DNA from: Liolophura sinensis
Lineage: Eukaryota > Mollusca > Polyplacophora > Chitonida > Chitonidae
NCBI RefSeq assembly: GCF_032854445.1
Contig: NC_088297.1
Location: 21,711,127 to 21,775,126, forward strand
Length of the DNA: 64,000 nucleotides
Direction: 5' to 3'
The notes below the pieces were generated by a model that saw nothing but the letters and a program-made list of their open reading frames with translations, was not told the origin of the DNA and made no database searches. The translations under genes were made by a program, and so were the position numbers. Shown here piece by piece: positions 54,999-64,000 of the stretch; position 1 is the first letter of the stretch, and the number at the start of each line of letters is the position of its first letter.

Positions 54999-55135
54999 AC
55001 GCTCTATATGCATGAAAAAAAGATTGCATATTTCTTGTATTTTTAGTATGTATGTATGTATGTATGTGTGTATGTATGCGTGTATGTATGTATGTATGTA
55101 TGTTTGAATGTATGTATGTACCGGTATGTATACTT
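54917..55135 (+). repeat. (AT)n followed by (TATG)n microsatellite
   Basis: About 75 bp of pure AT at 54917-54995, then a 40-bp spacer, then about 100 bp of tatg/tgtg repeats. Confidence 0.97.
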
Positions 55136-55825
55136 GGACCAATTCCTTGATCCAACCTCTCAGTGCTAAGCACCAAGCAAGGCAGCATTATGTACCATTT
55201 TAAAAGCCTTTGGTATGACCCAACCAGGGTTTGATCCCAGGTTTCCCGGCTTCAAAGCTGAAGCTCTACGTGTCTTTTTTACTTAATAATCTTTTTCGGG
55301 GGGTTTATATGTAGTTTTTGTTCTGTCTCTTGTGCTTTTGTGTCCGACTAAATCTCGCACTGGAGTCTATAATGAGCCAATAACAGAAATCATGCAATAA
55401 CAACGGATTCCATGCACATATAGGTACCAAGCTTCTGCGATTTGCCGATATAGTATCGATCTTTCTTGTGCCCGTTCCGTTTTGTTCACACTTCATGCTG
55501 TACAACTATTGTGGAATATTTCATCAGTGCCAAATCCGCAATACTCCATCCTTAAACGAGCAAACTGAAATGTCAACAGCTTTGCAGAACAGGGATTAAA
55601 AAGAACTGACCGGATCCTCGTTTTCAGTCTGGACATGCATCGAGGGTGTGCGTACCAAAATTGTTTTGAATATTTAATTTTTAGTAGACCCGTATTTAAT
55701 GTTTCACGGCATATACCTGTTCCTGGCGTATAACTCTGCATTATTTATTCACGATTAATTGCTTTACTCTCCCCTATGACCAAATCATGACTATTACACG
55801 TGTGGTCGCACACAACCATCTTACC

Positions 55826-56350
55826 TGGGAGAAACCACCACACCACGGTGGTGACCAGTTAGACCTGACAAAAACCGGGCGTCTTCAGCTTGAATGGAGG
55901 AAACCAGACAGAACCAGGGAGAAACCACCACACCACGGCGGTCACCAGTTATACCGGAAAAAGACCGGGCGTTCCCAGTTTGAATGGAGGAAACCAGGCA
56001 GAACCTGCGAAAAACCACCATACCATGGCCGTCACCAGTTATACCTGACAAAGAAAGGGCGTCTCCAGTTTGAATGGAGGAAACTAGGCAGAACCTGGGA
56101 GAAACCACCACACTACGGCGGTCACAAGTTTTTATCTGACAAAGACCGGGCGTCTCCAGTTGGAGGAAACTAGGCAGAATCTGGGAGAAACCACCACACC
56201 ATGGTGGTCACCAGATATACCCTGACATAAAAACGGGCGGTTTCAGTATGACTGGAGGAAACCAGGCAGAACCTGGGCGAAACCATCGTACCTCGGTGGT
56301 GACAAGTTACCTATCAAGATCCACGTGGCTTCAGCCTGAGTGGAGGAACC
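55826..56350 (+). repeat. 90-bp minisatellite
   Basis: Six copies of a unit starting gagaaaccaccacaccacgg; copies begin at 55829, 55919, 56009, 56099, 56185 and about 56279. Exact 90-bp spacing in the first four keeps long frames open on both strands. Confidence 0.93.
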
Positions 56351-56704
56351 AGACAGAACATGGGAACCAGGTTTCTCCTGACAATCGTCACATACGTGAA
56401 ATATTCCCCGAGTACAAGTCAAAATACAGACCACTTTAAAATAAGTGAAACGGCAGTAGTGTCAGCGAAAGCTGGATTCAAATACATGACTGCGTTGTTC
56501 AATCCATGGTCGTCTGGAGTTCAACTCACTTTGTCATTTTACCAATCTAACGTTGCCCTCACCGACACACCTAAACCTTCCGTATGTTTTAAATAGCCAT
56601 CGCACCACATTATCCAGCACAGGTGAGTTCCAGTATAGGCAAGTCAAGTTAGTGAGTGTAAGAGCCCTGTGGTACAGCTGCTTATTATATAAAAAGACAG
56701 AAGA

Positions 56705-57270
56705 ATACAGAGTAAAACCAGAACAGCAAAGAGAGTGTGATAGTTAGCAAATGGACACGCGTAACAGGGGAAATACGACTACAGCATAGAGAGTAAAACC
56801 AGAACAGCGATGGGAGCGCGATAGCTGACAAATGATCACAACGTAACCGGTGAAAAACGGCTACAGCATCGAGAGTAAAACCGGAACAGCGATGAGAGTG
56901 TGATAGTTAGCAAATGGACACGCGTAACCGGGGAAATACGACTACAGCATAGAGAGTAAAACCAGAACAGCGATGAGAGCGCGATGGCTGACAAATGATC
57001 ACAACGTAACCGGTGAAATACGGCTACAGCATCGAGAGTAAAACCGGAACAGCGATGAGAGTGTGATAGTTAGCAAATGGACACGCGTACCCGGGGAAAT
57101 ACGACTACAGCATCGAGAGTAAAACCAGAACAGCCATGAGAGTGTGATAGTTAGCAAATGGACACGCGTAACCGGGGAAACACGACTACAGCATAGAGAG
57201 TAAAACCATGGCAGTGACGATAGCACGGTAGTTGGCAAATGGTCACACGTAACCCGGGAAACATGGTCTC
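56705..57270 (+). repeat. ~82-bp minisatellite
   Basis: Seven copies start agagtaaaaccagaacagcg at about 56709, 56790, 56872, 56953, 57035, 57116 and 57198. Two variants alternate (gatagttagcaaatggacac and gctgacaaatgatcacaac), suggesting a dimeric higher-order unit. Confidence 0.93.
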
Positions 57271-57515
57271 TTGTCAATTTACCTCACTCAGGACTCTATT
57301 CTAACTGTTCAATTACTCAAAATGTCGTATTATATATTATTCTATCATACCACCAGCGATGGTCCTATTCATAATTCTAATACATGTACCTCGTTCACAG
57401 TGCTCCTTTGATCGTATCGAAAAAAACAGGATGTCACGAAATCAAAACGCATCAACTCATTCGAATATAGTTGAAGGGTATAAATCGTATATGAAATGTT
57501 CCTATTTCAACCGAC

Positions 57516-57563
57516 CGCACGTGGCAAGGTGTTTCAACAAACTGCGGATGGTCGTATATAATA
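57516..57563 (+). mobile_element. SINE-A core fragment
   Basis: ccgcacgtggcaaggtgttt and aactgcggatggtcgtat match the SINE-A central core only. Confidence 0.55.
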
Positions 57564-57702
57564 ATATGAATAAAATATTTCATTTGACTCTCATATTGGA
57601 TTAACGAGTGGTGTCGATATGTTGAGATCAACCTAATCAAAACGTTTGACGTTATTCTATTTCGGTCGAAAAAGCTCTCTTTAAACCCACATGAAAATTT
57701 GT

Positions 57703-57973
57703 ATTTATTTATTTATTTATTTGATTGGTGTTTTACGCCGTACTCAAGAATATTTCACTTATACGACAGCGGTCAGCATTATGGTGGGTGGAAACCGGGC
57801 AGAGCCCAAGGGAAACCCACGACCATCCGCAGGCTGCTGCCAAACCTTCCAACGTACGGCCGGAGAGCACGCCAGCATGAAATGGATTTGAACTCACAAC
57901 GACCGCATTGTTGAGAGACTCCTGGGTCATTACGCTGCGCTAGCGCGCTTACCAACTGAGCCAAGGGTGCCCC
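57703..57973 (-). mobile_element. SINE-A, full length
   Basis: Full copy with (AAAT)n tail, body and head (gggcacccttggctcagttg on the minus strand). The sequence near both ends, aaaatttgta and aaaacatttgta, may be an imperfect target duplication. Confidence 0.92.
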
Positions 57974-58659
57974 TAAAACATTTGTAAATGTTGAATTTAA
58001 CAAGATTAACATTATATACAACACATTCTTTCCAAGATAGGATTGTGTGAACTAGAGTTTTTTTTTCTCGTTTCGTCTGACTACTTGCATTCAACGAGTC
58101 GAGATGACAAATCGCTCTTTTAAACACTGCTTTTAAACGCTGCTTAAACAAAGTAAAACAACCGATAATCAGTGTTTCTGTGCGTTTAAATGCTAGAACG
58201 CTGGAACTCTTTATAACACAGTTATTACAGTATATATTTATTCACTGCCTCACCCAGACAGAATCTCATATACTTACATTCATGCAAATATATGTACAGT
58301 GTGTAATGCACAGTGCGTCAGTTACCAGCGTTAAACAAGGCGAATAGTTCTCCTGGACGTCCTACAAAGAACCCCAAACTGCGGAACATTGTATCAGAGA
58401 GAACATGGACGAAAACAAGTGGAGAATGAACTGATGCTACATGTTCTAGTACAAAACATGACACTGACATTCTATGGAAAAAAAAATAAAGATGAAAGTT
58501 TCACACTTAAGACCAGTTCGGGAATATATGGTTTAGGTTCAAGAAAAAAAGAATTCATTTTGGTATATATGGTTTTCAAACATCAATATGAAGAATCGTG
58601 AACCCAAAACTTGAATTACATAAAAATTCTGATGTGAACCATTAGTTCTTGAAACATTA

Positions 58660-58840
58660 AAATATCTTTGCAGTCTTGAAACAATGATATTCAGATCTCC
58701 ATGAAGTCTTGAAACAATGACATTCAGATATCCTTGAAGTCTTGAAACTCTGAAATTCAGATATCCTCGAAGTCTTGAAACAATGATATTCAGATATCCT
58801 TGAAGTCTTGAAACAATGGAATTCAGATATCCTTGAAACA
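58660..58840 (+). repeat. 33-bp minisatellite
   Basis: Five copies of gaagtcttgaaacaatgata plus ttcagatatcctt. Confidence 0.92.
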
Positions 58841-59379
58841 ATGCCACTATTCATCAGCCTTACATCTCTGGCAAATTCTGTGTTCAGCAAAAGTTTAGAA
58901 AAATATCAAGATTCATCAATGACAGAAATCACCATGGCGGTATTGAAACAATCACGTTATTTAGGTCCATGAAGTTTGATAAAAAATACTGAATTTATCC
59001 ATGAGTTCACGAAAAATAAATTAATGAAGTTAAAAAAAATCAAACAGGAAACCATGATATGGCCACCTTGTCAACGTGGCATTGTAGGTACAACATAGGT
59101 AAGATTTATTAAGAAAGATTCTGAATTCAACCATCAGTCAGAATTTCGTAAATAAAAGATTGATAAATATTGCCAATCCTTTGGCGATCTTCAAATAAGG
59201 ACACGAGATCATGATCGAAAGCTTGATACAGATTTTGAATTCAATCAGCTGTTTTTGAAATTCTATATCATAGATTCAAGACTATACTACTAGCTTTCAA
59301 ACACTGATTTACAGGGTTGAAGTCATAAAGAAGAACGATAAGAAATCTGAAAAATAATTTTGGGACACAGAAGGTTAAA

Positions 59380-59524
59380 ACAAGGACAGAGATAAGCAAA
59401 ACAAGGACAGATAAGCAAAACACGGACAGTGATAAGCAAAAACAAGAACGGAGATAAGCAAAACAAGGACAGAGATAAGTAAAACAAGGACAGAAAAAAG
59501 CACAACAAGGACAGACATAAGCAA
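59380..59524 (+). repeat. 21-bp minisatellite
   Basis: Seven copies of aaaacaaggacagagataagc with small indels. Confidence 0.92.
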
Positions 59525-60302
59525 AACAACTAAGAAGCATCATGAACGAAAGATCCATGTATACAACTAGATGTAGGGATTATGTCTTTAATAAAAAAAT
59601 GAAGACAATTCAAAAACAAATTCTAGAACTGTCACTAAAGACTATTTACCGATATTCAGTGAACAAATATAGCTCAGCCTGTTGAACAATTACACGTCGA
59701 TAAAGTGCAAAACGATGCTCTAGAGAATGCTAGCTCAAAACAAAATCATGAACATAATTTGGACAGCGATCACCAAACTGCAAAATTTAAAAAATACAAG
59801 AGTGTTTAGAAGCAAATACGGCTTTACATACAAGTCAAGGTAATATTATGATGAATGGGCACGCAAGACATGTTCAAGTTCAAGAAGAATTGAAACGCCC
59901 TGGAGTATAATTAAAAAGGTTCTCAAGAAAACAACGGAAGTCCACATGAGTAAAATCAAAATATTACTCAAAACACTAGGTACCTCGTTAATAAAATGTT
60001 ATAAAGAACAGATACATGTATTGCTGTTCAGTGAGAGGAGGGAATAACACGTTCTGGGATAAGACAAAAACTTCCTAAATAAATAACAAGCGCCGTAGCA
60101 ACATTGCGATCTGCACACAAAGAAAGATACAAAGATGACATTTGTAAATTACAAACCGCTCATTCACAACGTACACAAATATACTCCTTTCCTCTGTGTA
60201 AGTTAGATCAAAGTCTCCACGGGTATATGATCTTCCTACGAGCCTTTATCGGCAGAATTCAGATAGAAATAGTTCAATAGTATTATTAAATTACAACTTT
60301 GC

Positions 60303-60350
60303 CCGTAAGTGGGGAGGTCTTCCAGCAACCTACGGATGGTCGTGTATTTC
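60303..60350 (+). mobile_element. SINE-A core fragment
   Basis: ccgtaagtggggaggtcttc and cagcaacctacggatggtcg match the SINE-A centre; the flanks do not match. Confidence 0.6.
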
Positions 60351-60689
60351 CAGAACCAGAAACTCTAATTCTGGGGCCATATTATTTAAGATTTTTCAAA
60401 GGTATGCATTTGCTCTCGTTTTGGTGTCACTTTCTACATTTATCTCAGCACAGCTTTAAACTGCGATTTCGCAGTCTGTTAACAACAGTCCCATGCAGAC
60501 TCCACACATTGGGACCATATTGTTTACGTTTTCTCAAAAGTATACATTTGCGTTACTTTGTAACTCGTCTGTCCTTTTCTTTGTAAAGCAATGTGTGTGG
60601 CTAGTGATAGCCACTGTAGAGATTGCTGTACATTTTGCTGTGCGTTTTAAGATTCCACTAGCATGAAGCCTTTTTAGCGTTACCATCAG

Positions 60690-60920
60690 GTAACTGCCAT
60701 TGCGATGTATCGTCTGTTGGTTGCCATAAATATTGCGAGGATGTCCCTGCCATTGCGATGTGGCCTCTATACACGCTTGGTTGCCATGAAAATTAAGACC
60801 ATGTAATTGCCATTGTCACGTAACCTCTACACTGTTGGTTACCATGGTAGTTACGAGCATGTAACTGCAATTGTGACGTATCCTCTGCACTGTTTGTGGC
60901 CATGGTAGTTACGAGCACGT
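60690..60920 (+). repeat. ~59-bp minisatellite
   Basis: Four copies containing ctgccattgcgatgtatc, cactgttggttgccatg and gtagttacgagcatgtaa. Confidence 0.85.
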
Positions 60921-61884
60921 AACACTAAAAAATTTCTTGCAAGTGGGCCTGATTCAAGTGCATACAAATAAAAATCACCAAAACATCTACTGACAACAAT
61001 TCTGTGCAACTCTACCATCCATAGTTGTATTATCTGGGAAACAAAATCGCGATATTCAATGAAGAAAAAACCACAACACAATAACAGGTATGCTGCATAC
61101 TTATAATACTGAAGCAACGGCTACAAAACAAAAACAGGTTTGTATTATAACAAATAATTTAACAAAACAATAAAACAAAGATATATCATCACACAGGGTA
61201 TAGAGGTGCTAAGCGCGTATTGACCTGTGTAACACTGCAAGTAATGTGTTACTAGTATTGTTCTTTAGGACTGTGAGGGTGATACCTAAATGTATTTATC
61301 TAAACAGCAAGCACCTGTTTTTGCCTCTTAGAACAGAGGTATGAGAGTATCAATTCACTTCACACATGCATATCAGATGCCAGTCACTGATACAAAACAA
61401 CAACAACACTGAAATCAAGATGAAATTGTGGCACCAAAAAACGGCAAGATGTTTTCCTTTAAACCTGGTCAGACAACGGATTATCTTTTTAGTGTACGCG
61501 GTAATCTAGCCAGAGGAACAAAGTAAGGTCCAGCACCCAATGTTATAAATTCATCCCAAAAACGGCACATGAATCAAAATGCTGGCTTATAGCGCTAGGC
61601 AAAATACTTTTGTGTTCTAATGGTAAACTGATTTTGTAAAAATATCTCGTAGAGGTCAAGTGGCTTTGTTGAAAGCTGTATGTGGTATTGGTATTACACT
61701 CTTGCAATACCAAACAAAAAAGAATGAAAAATCCCACAGGAAGGAATGTCTTGACTGGGTGTGGTCCCTATACTACAACGTAAACCCCAAATTCCACTAG
61801 AGGTCAAGCATTCAGAATGTTTGGAAGGTATACTGTACCTATAATGAAATTTTTCTCATGTCTAGAAACTGTGTCTTAACCCAG

Positions 61885-62102
61885 AGACCAATTCCACAAA
61901 GCCGTTTCGGACTTATGTCAAAATTTAAGCCCTCTTCACAACGATCGGCTTTTCGTGCTGAAAGTTGAAATTTAGACACGTTTGTCGTAGAGTAACATAG
62001 ATAACGTGGACAAAATTTTAATCTTTAAAGCCGAAAAATAAGTTTTACGATCGCATTTTAAATTTTGACTTCAGTCAGAAATGGCTTTGTTGAGTCGGTC
62101 CA
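61885..62102. mobile_element. Fold-back MITE
   Basis: The left arm agaccaattccacaaagccg, tttcggacttatgtcaaaat pairs with the right arm attttgacttcagtcagaaa, tggctttgttgagtcggtcc over about 45 bp. It is 218 bp and non-coding. Elements with this caattccacaaagcc end are, from memory, common in mollusc genomes. Confidence 0.7.
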
Positions 62103-64000
62103 AGGTGCTAAGCCACACTTACTGGCGACTTTGTATATTTGTGTTTTGGTATTAGTTGCACAAAATGCGAATTTCCAGTATTTCATTTCCAAATAGAGGT
62201 GGTATGTTACACTGATGAATATCACTTTTTGATATGACACTTTTGAATATCATCTTATACTACTCAAACAGCACTGCTGATAAACAAAAACATGTAAACG
62301 ATAAACAGAGAACTGCAGTGAAATTTACGTATTTTGTACGTCATGCTAGTAAACTAGTATATACGTGATAAAGGACGACAAAATGTGTCGCAGGGATTAT
62401 CTTTCACTTGGATAATATTACAAAATATTTATAGTTAATGGTGCAAAATCTTCAATTTCCGTACCATACAGTCTTAAGTAGGCGACACGTTTTTAAGTTG
62501 CTCAGGCCACGATAGCAAAATTAATGAGTCTGATACCCAGATGGTACCCTTTCGAATACTGCTGAAAAAGTGCCCTTTTAGGGTAAAATGGACGAAAATT
62601 AACCAATTCCACGTTTTAAAGTGAGCTCTGATTAAGATCTGCCATGAAGAAAGGATTTTCTCTAATGTTTTATGTTCCTCTAACAAAACAGTTGCCACTT
62701 ATAAAGTTTTACTACACATAAAAAAGAACAAACATACAAGTTCATATTAAATGACGAGGAAATGAGTAAACTATACGTGAGAAAAAACGACTAGACTTTG
62801 AGCAGAGAGGGACCATTTCATACACCTTTACCTTTATCAACCATTTTTGAATAAACCAAAAGTGAAAATACTTAACATACATACAACATAAATACAGAGA
62901 AAAGTCTCTGTATTGTAAAACAGAATCCCAATATCACATTTCAGTGTTGTGTCAAGGTCAATCTAACATACAATGTATATTAATGATACGTCACGTGATG
63001 CCAATAAAATATAGTGGTATGCCATTAATTAGTTATAAGTTTAACTACAAGTACATAAACAGAAAAGTTTACTACTGCATTGTATATGGTTCGCATGCCT
63101 GTACTTCCTCTGGTTTGATAGGTCACTAGGGCAATGTTACAAAAATACACAACGCAATACTGAGAAATTATGGAAAATAATTGGTAGTCTACATGTCACG
63201 ACCAACAAGTACTGTCAGTTTTCCCAGAATGCATTTTGACGCGTTCGTCTATAAATACACATTTCAGATTGGCTACTGCTGTGACTGTAAACACCAATCA
63301 ATTTGGAGTGGGAGTGGCTGGATGGGGCATTATATAAATAAAGCGTGGCACACTGGTCCCAATTTTTGTACTTCCGGTATAGCACAACCCATGTTATGTA
63401 ACGTTAACCCATAACAGTTCATCCATAGTTCATCCACAGTTCACAAAGTATATCGACAAGAATTACAGGGTTTGTTCATTTCTTGCTACACATCATAGCT
63501 TTCCTGACAAGAAAACTGACACACGTACTACTAGTGCTTCACCTAAACAACTAATAGATTACAGGTGTCGTATCTTTGATAGGAGTTTTTTTTTAACGTG
63601 TACACAAACTTGGATAAAGGATTACTTTCTCCACAAAATCAAGTGTTAATCAATGAATACATATGTCAGTACAATAAATGGTGAACTTCACGTAGCCTAC
63701 GTATTAAAGCTTGACATGTAATTTGGAAATGGTAATATTTCAGCTAACGTAAAACTACAAAGTGAGGTACTGACAAATGAAGTGTGGAAAATTAATTCTT
63801 ACGTCGTGCGTAAATCGACTTTGTGACCTTGCAACTGCAACAACCGGGTGTTTGGTGACTGAAAGCAACTGGGTTTTAGGCGACTGGAAGTGACTAGGAG
63901 CACATGAACGCAACTGGGAGCATGCAATCGGGCACTGGTATTAGTCATTTCATAGTTTCATAGCATTTCATAGCACCAGGGTTTCTTTCAAGGAGCAGAC

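Larger units (their letters stand above)
57976..64000. other. Right-hand intergenic region
   Basis: Apart from the listed repeats nothing supportable is seen in 58160-58650, 58850-59370, 59530-60300, 60930-61880 or 62110-64000. The sequence is AT-rich with short random frames. It could include the long 3'UTR of a minus-strand gene lying beyond the window, but there is no positive evidence. Confidence 0.4.

Noticed and set aside
55787-56173. Frame of 128 aa with EKPPHHGGH repeats
   Set aside because: It follows the 90-bp unit exactly and the opposite strand is open too; no conserved non-repeat sequence.
1-64000. CRISPR array, bacterial operon or phage island
   Set aside because: The many regular repeats are head-to-tail minisatellites without unique spacers, and the genes are spliced animal genes.

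Overview
This is a eukaryotic nuclear window from a lophotrochozoan animal, most likely a mollusc (gastropod or bivalve not resolved). The reasons are spliced animal genes with small exons and GT-AG introns, a high load of tRNA-derived SINEs with (AAAT)n tails, short inverted-repeat elements, about 180-bp dispersed tandem repeats of the kind seen in molluscs, and very many minisatellites. No prokaryotic, organellar or viral genes were seen.

Three genes can be assembled from exons, all on the + strand. (1) Positions 1-19001 hold the 3' half of UBR5, a very large HECT-type E3 ubiquitin ligase. Eighteen exons encode about 1333 residues, including the MLLE domain and a complete HECT domain with its catalytic cysteine; a 3'UTR probably runs to about 20990. 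Two single-base deletions break its frame as given (near 7504 and 8032). (2) Positions 22790-37028 hold a complete TAF5L, a WD40 subunit of SAGA-type histone acetyltransferase complexes, with 15 exons and about 591 aa. (3) Positions 49169-53547 hold a four-exon gene of about 299 aa that I do not recognise; it ends in a CaaX-like prenylation motif, and its first intron is probably GC-AG. UBR5 and TAF5L sit head to tail with nothing recognisable between them except UTR and repeats. No operon-like relation is implied.

The rest is repeats. About twenty full or partial copies of one SINE (called SINE-A here) lie on both strands, several with clear target-site duplications. A second SINE-like family (SINE-B) is also present. 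A roughly 210-bp inverted-repeat MITE family (MITE-C) occurs in UBR5 and TAF5L introns. Two different elements flanked by TTAA sit in TAF5L introns, and three other fold-back elements were found. A decayed hAT/ZNF862-like transposase fragment lies in a UBR5 intron. More than twenty minisatellite arrays are present, with unit lengths from 4 bp to about 124 bp.

The most striking pattern is that in all three genes one exon's 3' end, together with its 5' splice site, has been tandemly duplicated into the following intron. The periods are 53 bp in UBR5, 124 bp in TAF5L and about 116 bp in the unknown gene. This leaves ladders of decoy splice donors, and other arrays also start just downstream of exon donors. 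Positions 37-49 kb and 53.5-64 kb are repeat-rich intergenic (or 5'UTR-intron) sequence without supportable coding regions.
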